DNA of 64,000 nt from Pseudomonadota bacterium (GTDB lineage Bacteria > Pseudomonadota > Alphaproteobacteria > Sphingomonadales > Govanellaceae). The notes under the pieces are model-generated. The model had not been told where the DNA came from, ran no database searches, and worked only from the letters and a program-made list of their open reading frames with translations. Shown here piece by piece: positions 51,363 through 61,007 of the stretch (the first letter of the stretch is position 1; each line of letters begins with the position of its first letter). The stretch lies in NCBI GenBank assembly GCA_003577275.1, contig QEVO01000001.1, positions 248,001-312,000 on the forward strand, given 5' to 3'. Made by a program: the position numbers and the translations under genes.

Positions 51363-52274
51363 TCACATCACGATCAGGGAGAATACGTCGCGGGGCGTCA
51401 CGAACAGGTCAAGCGCCATACGCAGGCCGACCCCCAGCACGATAAGTCCCAACAGTCCGCGCAACTGTTCGCCCTTCAGCTTATAGCCGACCCGCGCGCC
51501 GAACTGAGCGCCGATCACCGCGCCGATGAGCAGCAGGAGCGCCAGCACCACATCGACGGTATAGCTATTGAGCGCATGGAAGAAGGTGACGCTGGCGGTC
51601 ACCAACGTCATCTGAAACAGTGACGTACCGACCACCACGTTGGCCGGCATGTTGAGGAGGTAAATCATCGCCGGCACCAGGATGAAACCGCCGCCGACGC
51701 CCATGATGGCCACCAGAACGCCGACGAACGCGCCGAGGATCAAGGGCAGAAAGACGCTCAAATACTGCCGCGATTTGCGAAAGCGCATCTTCAACGGCAG
51801 GGCGTCGATCCAGGTGCGCGGCCGTCGCCGCGGCGGCTGCTTGATGCCATGATGCCGCTGCCACAGCACGCGCACGCTTTCGATCAGCATCATCAGCCCG
51901 ATGCCGGTCAGAAAAAGGACGTAGGAGATGGCAATCAGCAGATCGATCTGTCCGATGCCTTTTAGGAGCGAAAACAGCAGCGCCCCGGCATAGGAGCCGA
52001 TGAGGCCGCCGAGGGTGAGCACGATGCCCATCTTCAGGTCGACGCCGCCGCGCCGCCAGTGGGCCTGCATGCCGGATACCGAGGCCGCCGTAATCTGATT
52101 GGCCCCCGTCGCCACCGCCACCGCCGGCGGCACGCCGGCGAACATCAGGAGCGGCGTCATCAGAAAGCCGCCGCCGACCCCGAACATGCCCGAGAGGAAG
52201 CCCACAAGGCCGCCCATGCCCAAGATCAGAAAGACATTGAGCGACATTTCAGCGATCGGCAGATAAATCTGCAT
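51363..52274 (-). CDS. TauE/SafE-family sulfite/anion exporter
   Basis: 303 residues, seven to eight membrane helices. Two family repeats are visible: LVGFLSGMFGVGGGFLMTPLL and GVLVAIMGVGGGFILVPAMIY. The family exports sulfite, sulfoacetate or related organosulfur anions. ATG 52274 was preferred to a TTG at 52280. It forms a unit with the TIGR02186 gene. A MITE-like element sits directly upstream. Confidence 0.83.
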   Translation of the reverse strand: MQIYLPIAEMSLNVFLILGMGGLVGFLSGMFGVGGGFLMTPLLMFAGVPPAVAVATGANQITAASVSGMQAHWRRGGVDLKMGIVLTLGGLIGSYAGALLFSLLKGIGQIDLLIAISYVLFLTGIGLMMLIESVRVLWQRHHGIKQPPRRRPRTWIDALPLKMRFRKSRQYLSVFLPLILGAFVGVLVAIMGVGGGFILVPAMIYLLNMPANVVVGTSLFQMTLVTASVTFFHALNSYTVDVVLALLLLIGAVIGAQFGARVGYKLKGEQLRGLLGLIVLGVGLRMALDLFVTPRDVFSLIVM

Positions 52275-52306
52275 GGGCAAGCCGCAGGATGCACAACATA
52301 TGGACG

Positions 52307-52583
52307 CTAGAGCATGATGTCATTAGGTCTAGCCAACCTGCGTTGCTCTTGCGGCGAGACGATCCGTCAGGAGCCGCGCGCCGGTCGATGCAGGACCATC
52401 GGACAAGCGCGGCGACGTCGCGGGCGGCCGCCGCAAGGCAACCCGAAGGGCCGAGCGCTTTTCCCGCCGTGGGTTCGTCGCCGGGCTTGCCCGTACGTCC
52501 TGGTACGCGCTGCGCCCGCCTCCTGCCCACGGCGAAAAATCATCCCGGCGCAGGTGGGTACACCTAATGACATCATGCTCTAG
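52307..52583. mobile_element. MITE-like element with terminal inverted repeats
   Basis: The ends (52307-52328 and 52562-52583) are exact 22-bp inverted copies beginning CTAGAGCATGATG. Imperfect similarity continues to ~34 bp. The outermost CTAG may be a 4-bp target duplication of the YTAR kind used by IS5-group elements. The ~270-bp body has no credible gene; short frames inside it are low-complexity. It separates the TauE gene from the MerR operon promoter. Confidence 0.72.
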
Positions 52584-52717
52584 TGCGTCAAGTGTCCGCC
52601 TTGTAGCGCTTCGCCGGACAAAGAACCAGTTGTTTTATCTAAAAATTAGACATTCCCTGTCAAAGCCTAGGGACATGGATGGCCGCTGCTTTCCGAAGAA
52701 AAAAGCGGCGCCGTCTC

Positions 52718-52746
52718 TTGACGTTTACGTAAACGTAAACTACATT
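52718..52746 (+). promoter_or_regulatory. Candidate promoter of the MerR/beta-oxidation operon
   Basis: TTGACG (52718-52723) and TACATT (52741-52746) are 17 bases apart, with the operator palindrome lying in the spacer. It is followed by the MerR gene at 52779. Confidence 0.5.
52721..52736. promoter_or_regulatory. Perfect 16-bp palindrome, probable MerR-family operator
   Basis: ACGTTTACGTAAACGT is its own reverse complement. It lies between the -35 and -10 elements, where MerR-family regulators bind. It resembles the ACGTAAACGT-type sites described for LiuR-like regulators of acyl-CoA genes (from memory). Confidence 0.6.
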
Positions 52747-52778
52747 ACCAAGGATTGATTCTGTCGATTCCCAAAGCC

Positions 52779-53210
52779 ATGTCAGACAAGACCTACAGCA
52801 TATCCGATCTTGCCCAGGAATTCGCCGTCACCCCCCGGGCGCTCCGGTTCTATGAGGATCAAAACCTCATTCAGCCGCAACGGGTCGGTCAAACCCGCAT
52901 CTATTCCGCCCGCGATCGGGCGCGGCTAGCCTGGATCCTGCGCGCCAAGCGCATCGGTCTGTCGCTGTCGGAAATCGGCGAGCTTCTCGACATGTACGAT
53001 TTGGGCGACGGCCGGGTTACCCAGCGTCGCGCCACCTTGAAGAAATGCCGCGAGCAGCTTGCTGTGCTGGAACAGCAGCGACGGGACATCGATTCCACCA
53101 TCGCCGAGCTGATGGACTTTTGTACGCTGATCGAAAACTGCCTGGCCGAAGCGGGTGAAGCCGCCGACGTCGTTGACGCCAATCGCGGCCTGCGCCGCGC
53201 CAAGGGATAA
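52779..53210 (+). CDS. MerR-family regulator of acyl-CoA metabolism (LiuR-like)
   Basis: 143 residues from ATG 52779. The winged helix-turn-helix is YSISDLAQEFAVTPRALRFYE with RIYSARDRARLAWIL. A dimerising coiled coil follows (REQLAVLEQQRRDIDSTIAEL). There is no metal-binding cysteine cluster, in keeping with regulators that sense acyl-CoA. It is 11 bp before the acyl-CoA dehydrogenase gene and its promoter has a perfect palindrome, so self-control together with the operon is likely. Confidence 0.83.
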   Translation: MSDKTYSISDLAQEFAVTPRALRFYEDQNLIQPQRVGQTRIYSARDRARLAWILRAKRIGLSLSEIGELLDMYDLGDGRVTQRRATLKKCREQLAVLEQQRRDIDSTIAELMDFCTLIENCLAEAGEAADVVDANRGLRRAKG

Positions 53211-53221
53211 AGGAGACCGCA

Positions 53222-55012
53222 ATGCCTACCTACACCGCGCCATTGCGTGACATGAAGTTCCTTTTGAATGAAGTGATCGACCTGCAAAAGTACAGCGATC
53301 TTGCCGGCTATGCCGAAGCGACGCCGGACGTGATCGAGGCAGTGCTGGAGGAGGCGGCCAAGTTTACCGGCGAAGTGCTGGCCCCGTTGAATCTGCCGGG
53401 CGACGCTGAAGGTTGTCACTGGGACAATGGTGTGGTGCGCACGCCAAAGGGCTTCAAGGCGGCCTATGACACCTATCTGCAAGGCGGCTGGCAGGGCTTG
53501 ACCGCCAGCGCCGAATGGGGCGGCCAGGAGCTGCCGCAGGTGCTGGGACTGGCCGTCAGCGAAATGATGATCGCCGCCAACTGGGGCTTTGCCATGTATC
53601 CGGGCCTGACCAAGGGCGCCACTGAGGCGATCGAGGCCCACGCCAGCGACGACTTGAAAAAGCTCTACCTGCCGAAGATGATCAGCGGCCAATGGTCGGG
53701 CACCATGAACCTGACCGAGCCCCATTGCGGCACCGATCTTGGGCTGTTGCGCACCAAGGCGGAACCGCAAGCCGACGGCAGCTACAAGATTTCCGGCACC
53801 AAGATTTTCATCTCCGCCGGCGAGCACGATCTGACGGAAAACATCATTCATCTGGTGCTGGCGCGCATTCCCGGCGGCCCGGAGGGCATCAAGGGCATCA
53901 GTCTCTTCATCGTGCCGAAGTTTCTGCCCAACGCCGACGGCTCCGTGGGGGCGCGCAACGGCGTAGCTTGCGCCCGCATCGAAGAGAAGATGGGCATTCA
54001 CTCCAACGCCACCTGCGTGCTCAACTATGAGAACGCCACCGGCTGGCTCATCGGCGAACCGCACAAGGGCATGCGCGCCATGTTCACCATGATGAACGAG
54101 GCGCGGCTCGCCGTCGGCTTGCAGGGCTTAGGCATTGCGCAGGTAGCCTATGAAAACGCCGTCGCCTACGCCAAGGAACGCCGCCAGGGCCGCGCCTTGA
54201 AAGGCCCGGCGGAGCCTGAGCAGCCGGCGGATTCCATCCTGGTGCATCCCGACGTGCGGCGCATGCTGATGACGGTGCGCGCCTTCGTCGAGGGCGCGCG
54301 GGCGCTCGCTTTCTGGACCGGTCTGCAGGTGGACCTGTCGCGCAGGAGCAGCGATGACAAGACCCGCGAGCGGGCCGGCGACCTGTTGGCCATTCTGACG
54401 CCGGTGGTCAAGGCCTATCTGACCGACAAGGGTTTTGAATCGACGGTGCTGGCGCAGCAGTGCTACGGCGGTCACGGCTACATCCGCGAATGGGGCGCCG
54501 AGCAGTTTGTGCGCGACGCTCGCATCGCGCAGATTTATGAAGGCACCAACGGCGTCCAGGCGATGGATCTGGTGGGCCGCAAATTGCCCGCCGACAGCGG
54601 CCGCGCCGTGCGCCGTTTCTTTGGCGCCATCAACGGCTTTTGCGAGGAAAACAAGGACAATAAAAATATTGCGGAATTCGTCGCGCCGTTGGCCGCCACC
54701 GCCGCGCAGCTGCAGGACGCCACGATGTGGCTGGTGCAAAACGGCATGAGCAATCCGGAAAACGCCGGCGCGGCGGCGCATGATTACCTCAACTTGATGG
54801 CGCTCACCGCCCTTGCCTACGTGTGGGCGATGATGGCCAAGACGGCTCATGGAAAGCTCGCCGGCAGTGGCGACGACAAGGCTTTCTATGAAACCAAGCT
54901 GGCCACCGGCCGGTTCTTCCTCAACCGCATTCTGCCCGACGCCGCAACGCATCTGGCGAAACTGAAAAGCGGCGCCACGCCCGTCATGGCGCTCGCCGCC
55001 GACGCCTTCTGA
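53222..55012 (+). CDS. Acyl-CoA dehydrogenase (long form, DmdC-like)
   Basis: 596 residues, larger than short-chain enzymes because of a C-terminal extra domain. FAD- and substrate-binding parts include GTMNLTEPHCGTDLGLLRT and KISGTKIFISAGEHDLTENI. The catalytic region is in QCYGGHGYIREWGAEQFVRD, followed by IAQIYEGTNGVQAMDLVGRK. It resembles 3-methylmercaptopropionyl-CoA dehydrogenases, but many such proteins act on fatty acyl-CoAs. First enzyme of the operon; pimelyl-type intermediates are possible substrates (inference). Confidence 0.87.
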   Translation: MPTYTAPLRDMKFLLNEVIDLQKYSDLAGYAEATPDVIEAVLEEAAKFTGEVLAPLNLPGDAEGCHWDNGVVRTPKGFKAAYDTYLQGGWQGLTASAEWGGQELPQVLGLAVSEMMIAANWGFAMYPGLTKGATEAIEAHASDDLKKLYLPKMISGQWSGTMNLTEPHCGTDLGLLRTKAEPQADGSYKISGTKIFISAGEHDLTENIIHLVLARIPGGPEGIKGISLFIVPKFLPNADGSVGARNGVACARIEEKMGIHSNATCVLNYENATGWLIGEPHKGMRAMFTMMNEARLAVGLQGLGIAQVAYENAVAYAKERRQGRALKGPAEPEQPADSILVHPDVRRMLMTVRAFVEGARALAFWTGLQVDLSRRSSDDKTRERAGDLLAILTPVVKAYLTDKGFESTVLAQQCYGGHGYIREWGAEQFVRDARIAQIYEGTNGVQAMDLVGRKLPADSGRAVRRFFGAINGFCEENKDNKNIAEFVAPLAATAAQLQDATMWLVQNGMSNPENAGAAAHDYLNLMALTALAYVWAMMAKTAHGKLAGSGDDKAFYETKLATGRFFLNRILPDAATHLAKLKSGATPVMALAADAF

Positions 55013-55039
55013 TCGACAATAAGAGAAAGGTTTTTCACC

Positions 55040-56251
<1,212 letters not shown>

Positions 56252-56277
56252 TCGTCGAGCGTACGGAGAATTATATC

Positions 56278-58428
56278 ATGACAAAGACCATCAAGTTCGA
56301 CCTCGACGGCGATATCGCGGTGCTGACCATTGATCTGCCGGGCAAGTCGATGAATGTCATCACCGAAGAAATGATGCAGGACTTGGAAACCCTCATCGGC
56401 AAAGTGATCGGCGATTCCGCCATCAAGGGCGCGGTTATCACCTCCGGCAAGCCGGCCTTCGTGGCCGGCGCCGACCTGTCCATGATGAGCGCCATGAGCG
56501 CCATGGCGAAAACCGCCCCCATCGAGGAGACGTTCAAGTTCGTCCTCATCTTAAGCAATCTGCTGCGGCGGATGGAGACCAGCGGCAAGCCGTTCGCGGC
56601 GGCGATCAACGGCCTTGCCATGGGCGGCGGCCTGGAAATCTGCTTGGCTTGTCATTACCGCGTGGTGGCGGATGATCCCAAGATTCAGCTCGGTCTGCCG
56701 GAAGTGAAGGTGGGCCTGTTGCCCGGCGCCGGCGGCACGCAACGCTTGCCGCGTCTGATGGGCGTGCAGGCGGCGCTGCCTTATCTGTTGCAAGGCCGCT
56801 CGATGTCGCCGCAGGAAGCCGCCGGCTTCGGCGTCGTGCACAAGGTGGTGGCGAAGGACGCGCTCCTGGCCGAGGCCAAGCGCTGGGTGCGCGAGGAAGG
56901 CAACGCCGTGCAGCCATGGGATCAAAAAAACTTCAAGTTCCCCGGCGGTTCGGGCGCCATGAACGTCAAGGTGGTGCAAACCTTCATGGCCGGCGAAGCC
57001 ATGCTCAGGAAAGAAACCAAGGACAACTATCCCGCGCCGCAGGCGATCATGAACGCCGTCTATGAAGGCCATCAGGTGCCGATGGATGCGGCGCTTAGGA
57101 TCGAGTGTCGCTATTTCACCACGCTCATCCTGCGGCCTGAATCGACCAACATGATCCGCACCTTGTTCTTGAACAAGCAAAGCGCCGACAAGCTGGTTCG
57201 GCGGCCAAAGAATGTCGCTAAAGCGGAAATCAAGAAGCTCGGCGTGCTCGGCGCCGGCATGATGGGCGCCGGCATCGCCTATGTCTCCGCCATGGCCGGC
57301 ATGGAGGTGGCGCTCCTCGACATGACGCAGGAGGCGGCGTCGAAGGGCAAGGCCTATTCGGTGGGCCTCCTGGAAAAGGACGTGCGGCGCGGCAAATTAT
57401 CCCGCGAAAAGGCCGACGCCGCCTTGAACCGCATCACGCCCACCACCGATTACGCGCAGCTTGCCGGGTGCGATCTGATCATCGAGGCGGTGTTCGAGGA
57501 TGCAAAGATCAAGGCCGATGTAACGGCGAAAACCGAAGCGGTTATGCCTAAATCGGCAATCTTCGCCTCCAATACTTCAACCTTGCCCATTACCGAACTC
57601 GCAAAGGCATCAAAACGCCCGGCGCAGTTCATCGGCATTCACTTCTTCTCGCCGGTGGAAAAGATGCCGCTGGTGGAAATCATCATGGGCAAGAAGACCG
57701 GCGAGGAAGCGTTGGCCCGCGCCCTTGATTATGTGGCGCAGATCAGAAAGACGCCCATTGTCGTCAACGACAGCCGCGGCTTTTACACCAGCCGCTGTTT
57801 CGGCACCTATCCTTCGGAAGCCATCGCCATGCTCAAGGAAGGCATCAATCCGGCGCTGATTGAGAATGCCGGCGTCATGGCCGGCATGCCGGTCGGCCCC
57901 TTCGCGGTGGCCGACGAGGTATCCATCGAGCTGATGTACAAGGTGATGAAGGCGACCAGGGCGGCTGTGGGCGATAAATACCAGGAACAGCCCGCCGACA
58001 GCGTCGCCGTCGATTTCGTGGAAAAGTTCGGCCGCCTGGGCAAGAAAGCCAAGAAGGGCTTTTATGAGTACCCTGAGGACGGCAAGAAATATCTGTGGCC
58101 GGAGCTGGCCAAGCATTTCCCGCGCGCCGACAATCAGCCGACCGTGGAGGAGGTGAAGAAACGTCTCCTTTACCGCCAGGCGGTGGAAGTCGCCCGCTGT
58201 TATGAGGAAGGCGTGCTCACCGCGCCCGAGGACGCCGATATCGGCGCCATCTTCGGCTGGGGCTTCGCGCCCTATACCGGCGGACCGCTGTCGATGATCG
58301 ACACCGTCGGCGTCGCCGCCTTCGTCAAGGAGACGGAGCGCATGGCGCGGGCCTACGGCGCGCGCTACCGTTCGCCCAAGCTGCTGCGCGACATGGCCAA
58401 GGAGGGGCGCACCTTCTACGCTGGCTAG
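56278..58428 (+). CDS. fadJ: Bifunctional enoyl-CoA hydratase / 3-hydroxyacyl-CoA dehydrogenase
   Basis: 716 residues. The crotonase domain (1-190) has the oxyanion hole [12 protein letters not shown] and [16 protein letters not shown], with the glutamates of [15 protein letters not shown]. The NAD-binding domain starts at [16 protein letters not shown] (about 319). The catalytic [14 protein letters not shown] and [10 protein letters not shown] segments and a duplicated C-terminal helical domain follow. It performs the two middle steps of beta-oxidation. A terminator-like hairpin follows 22 bp after the stop. Confidence 0.92.
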   Translation: MTKTIKFDLDGDIAVLTIDLPGKSMNVITEEMMQDLETLIGKVIGDSAIKGAVITSGKPAFVAGADLSMMSAMSAMAKTAPIEETFKFVLILSNLLRRMETSGKPFAAAINGLAMGGGLEICLACHYRVVADDPKIQLGLPEVKVGLLPGAGGTQRLPRLMGVQAALPYLLQGRSMSPQEAAGFGVVHKVVAKDALLAEAKRWVREEGNAVQPWDQKNFKFPGGSGAMNVKVVQTFMAGEAMLRKETKDNYPAPQAIMNAVYEGHQVPMDAALRIECRYFTTLILRPESTNMIRTLFLNKQSADKLVRRPKNVAKAEIKKLGVLGAGMMGAGIAYVSAMAGMEVALLDMTQEAASKGKAYSVGLLEKDVRRGKLSREKADAALNRITPTTDYAQLAGCDLIIEAVFEDAKIKADVTAKTEAVMPKSAIFASNTSTLPITELAKASKRPAQFIGIHFFSPVEKMPLVEIIMGKKTGEEALARALDYVAQIRKTPIVVNDSRGFYTSRCFGTYPSEAIAMLKEGINPALIENAGVMAGMPVGPFAVADEVSIELMYKVMKATRAAVGDKYQEQPADSVAVDFVEKFGRLGKKAKKGFYEYPEDGKKYLWPELAKHFPRADNQPTVEEVKKRLLYRQAVEVARCYEEGVLTAPEDADIGAIFGWGFAPYTGGPLSMIDTVGVAAFVKETERMARAYGARYRSPKLLRDMAKEGRTFYAG

Positions 58429-58450
58429 CCGTCGCAAACCCTTCTCCGAC

Positions 58451-58490
58451 AAACGGCGCGTTTCGGGGGCTTCCCGGCGCGCCGTTTCTC
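58451..58490 (+). terminator. Terminator-like hairpin after the beta-oxidation operon
   Basis: The exact 10-bp arms AAACGGCGCG (58451-58460) and CGCGCCGTTT (58478-58487) enclose a 17-base loop; the T-tract that follows is short. Confidence 0.6.
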
Positions 58491-58507
58491 ATTGCTCTCC
58501 ATGCTAT

Positions 58508-58520
58508 GTTATATTATTAC
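58508..58520. promoter_or_regulatory. Zur-like palindrome upstream of the zinc-binding protein gene
   Basis: GTTATATTATTAC differs by one base from a perfect GTTATA-N-TATAAC palindrome, the typical core of alphaproteobacterial Zur boxes. It lies 28-40 bp before the GTG start. Confidence 0.5.
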
Positions 58521-58547
58521 GTCCTTCCTCAAGCATGAGGATTTGGC

Positions 58548-59471
58548 GTGCTTAAATTATTAGCCTGGGCGATGATGATAGCCCTGACGTCGCCGGCGTT
58601 CGCCGGCGATGCCGGCCCGCGCGTCGTCGTGTCCATCGCGCCGCTGCATTCCCTGGCGGCGCAGGTCATGGCCGGCGCCGGCGAACCGGCGCTGTTGATC
58701 GATGCCGCCGCATCGCCCCACAGCGTTGCCCTTAAACCCTCGCAAGCGCGGGCGCTGGCCCGCGCCGATCTGGTGATCTGGATCGGCGGCGCCCTGGAGC
58801 CCTCGCTCCATAACGCCATCGCCGCCCGGCCGTCGCGGCAGCAGGTCTTGACCTTAATCGACTCCCGCACGCTGCATCGCCTGGCGGGCCGCCGCCAGGC
58901 CGCCGAGCGCAGCCGCCCAGCCGGAGCCGGCGACGTCATCGATCCCCATCTGTGGCTTGATCCCGACAATGCCCGGATTATCGTCCGCCTGATCACAACG
59001 CGGTTGCAGACGCTGGACCCAGCCCGCGCCGCTCTTTACGCCCGCAACGCGGCCCAGGCCGACGCGCGCCTGCGCGCGCTGTCGCACGCCATCGCGGCCA
59101 GACTGGAGCCGCTGCGCGATGCGCCCTTCATGGTTTTTCATGATGCCTACCAGTATCTCGAATACCGCTATCACTTAAAGAATGCGGGCATCATCCGCAG
59201 CCATCCCGAGCAGGGCGCCAGCGCTTACCATCTGCGGCGCATCGCCGAGGAGCGGAGAGCCGCCAATGTCGCCTGCGTTTTCGCCGAGCCGCAGTTCGCC
59301 GCCGCGCCGGTTTTCAATGATCCGTCAGCGCCGGCGATACGGTATCTTGATCCCCTGGGCCGAGGGCTGCCGGCTGACCCGGACCTTTACCAAAAGATGA
59401 TAATACGTTTGGTGGATACGCTTGCCGGCTGCCTGGAGCGCGCCGCCGGCGATAAAGGCGTGACGCAATAG
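58548..59471 (+). CDS. znuA: Zinc ABC transporter substrate-binding protein (ZnuA-like)
   Basis: 307 residues, GTG start, signal peptide ending SPAFAG. Zinc ligands of the cluster 9 family are visible: the histidines in SIAPLHSLAAQV, DAAASPHSVALKPSQ and DPHLWLDP, and the late aspartate in RYLDPLG. The histidine-rich loop of many ZnuA proteins is replaced by a short Arg/Ala segment. The permease and ATPase genes are not in the window. The Zur-like box upstream supports zinc control. Confidence 0.85.
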   Translation: MLKLLAWAMMIALTSPAFAGDAGPRVVVSIAPLHSLAAQVMAGAGEPALLIDAAASPHSVALKPSQARALARADLVIWIGGALEPSLHNAIAARPSRQQVLTLIDSRTLHRLAGRRQAAERSRPAGAGDVIDPHLWLDPDNARIIVRLITTRLQTLDPARAALYARNAAQADARLRALSHAIAARLEPLRDAPFMVFHDAYQYLEYRYHLKNAGIIRSHPEQGASAYHLRRIAEERRAANVACVFAEPQFAAAPVFNDPSAPAIRYLDPLGRGLPADPDLYQKMIIRLVDTLAGCLERAAGDKGVTQ

Positions 59472-59525
59472 GCGGCCGGCGCAAGACAATAGGACATCGC
59501 CCGGCCTCGCCACAGCCCCCATAAA

Positions 59526-59539
59526 TCGATTTAAATCAA
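59526..59539. promoter_or_regulatory. Fnr-like box upstream of the EAL regulator
   Basis: TCGAT, TTAA, ATCAA differs by one base from TTGAT-N4-ATCAA. It sits in the AT-rich gap (59520-59640) before the EAL response-regulator gene. At almost 190 bp from the start codon its role is uncertain, and AT-rich DNA makes chance matches likelier. Confidence 0.35.
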
Positions 59540-59726
59540 TAATATGGTATCATTTGTTAACCACATTAATCTTATCTAAATTACTTTGAAATAATAATAA
59601 TTATATACGCTTGGTTGTATCGCCGATTGCTTGTTCATTGGCAGATTGCCCTATCCGAGTTTTTTTTCAGGATGGCTTCACACAGGGCGAGAAAGCCAAT
59701 GAACATCGTCGACGGTGTTTGGCGGG

Positions 59727-61007
59727 ATGGATGGCGCGGGCATGAGAAATCTTCTGATTTTGGATGATGATGAATTGGTGGGCGCCTTCGTCCGCCGTCT
59801 GGCTGCCGAGATGGGATACGCCGTGCGCACCTCCACCACCGTGGAGGCGTTCCGGGCGCATTTCTGGGCGCAGGCGCCGGATGAAATCGTGCTTGATTTG
59901 TGGCTGGGCCAAAGCGACGGCATCGAGGTGCTGCGCTTTCTCTCGGCCCAAGGCTGCCGGGCGCGCATCATCCTGTTAAGCGGCATCGACAGCCGCACCC
60001 TGGACGCGGCGCGGGCTTTTGCGGAAAGCGTCGGCTTGAACGTCGGCGCGGCATTAAGCAAGCCGGTGCGCGCCGCGGCGCTGCGCGGCGCTCTGACTCC
60101 CATTGAAGCGGAAGCGGCGGCGATCAATGCCGAGGCGCTCGCCGCCGGCATCAAGAATGGCGAGCTGCTGCTCGAATATCAGCCGATCATCGCCTGCGCC
60201 AACGGCAAACTGTCCGGTCTTGAGGCCTTGGTGCGCTGGCAGCGACCAGAGGGTGGCCGCGTGCCGCCGGATCAGTTCATCCCCATCGCCGAGGCCGAGC
60301 CGGAGTTGATGGATGAACTTACCTTCGCCGTCGCCGGCCGCGCCGCCCAGGACTGGCACGTCATATCAAAAGCCGGCTTTACCGGTCATGTGGCGCTGAA
60401 CATTTCGGCGCAGAACCTGCGTCGCCTGGACTTTCCGGAACGTTTCGCGTCCCTAATCCAAGAGCGTGGCCTGCCCGCCGAGCAGGTGACCTTGGAGCTT
60501 ACCGAAACCGCGGCGATGACCGATCCTTTGGTGTCGCTGGACGTGCTGGTGCGACTCCGTTTGCGCGGCTTTACCCTGGCGGTGGATGATTTCGGCACCG
60601 GCTATTCCTCCCTCTCCATGCTGCGCCGGCTGCCCTACTCGGAGCTGAAAATCGACCGCTCCTTCGTCAAGGACATTCTCGCTTCTCACGACGCCATGGC
60701 CATCGTCAAGGCGGTGCTGGCGATGGCCCAGAATATGGGCCTGAACACCGTCGCTGAAGGCGTGGAGGACGCGCAAATCTTAACCACGCTGACCGATGCC
60801 GGCGCCACCTGCGCCCAAGGCTACGGCATCAGTCGGCCGCTCGCCTTGCCCAAGCTGGTGGAATGGATTGGCGCGCAGGCGGCAAATGATGCTACGCTGG
60901 CCTCCGCAAAGACGCAGGGCAGAACGCAGCCAGCCATGCCGTTGGCGCATTCGGGGGCGGGACACGATGGCGGCGCCGGAATCTCCAACAACAAGCACAC
61001 CCACTAG
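59727..61007 (+). CDS. Response regulator with EAL cyclic-di-GMP phosphodiesterase domain
   Basis: About 426 residues; starts at 59715 (GTG), 59727 and 59742 are all possible. The receiver domain (about 5-120) has the acidic pair LILDDDE, the phospho-acceptor aspartate in EIVLDLWLG and the lysine in ALSKPVR. The EAL domain (about 135-385) keeps its catalytic signature: LEALVRW, ALNISAQNL, LELTETAAM, DDFGTGYSSL, KIDRSFV and VAEGVED. It is therefore probably an active phosphodiesterase. The 3' end overlaps the histidine kinase gene by 41 bp, marking a likely cognate pair. Confidence 0.87.
   Translation: MDGAGMRNLLILDDDELVGAFVRRLAAEMGYAVRTSTTVEAFRAHFWAQAPDEIVLDLWLGQSDGIEVLRFLSAQGCRARIILLSGIDSRTLDAARAFAESVGLNVGAALSKPVRAAALRGALTPIEAEAAAINAEALAAGIKNGELLLEYQPIIACANGKLSGLEALVRWQRPEGGRVPPDQFIPIAEAEPELMDELTFAVAGRAAQDWHVISKAGFTGHVALNISAQNLRRLDFPERFASLIQERGLPAEQVTLELTETAAMTDPLVSLDVLVRLRLRGFTLAVDDFGTGYSSLSMLRRLPYSELKIDRSFVKDILASHDAMAIVKAVLAMAQNMGLNTVAEGVEDAQILTTLTDAGATCAQGYGISRPLALPKLVEWIGAQAANDATLASAKTQGRTQPAMPLAHSGAGHDGGAGISNNKHTH

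Noticed and set aside
52289..52583. Short frames inside the 52.3-52.6 kb region
   Set aside because: They cross the inverted-repeat element, are Arg/Pro/Ala-rich and have no ribosome site or family likeness.
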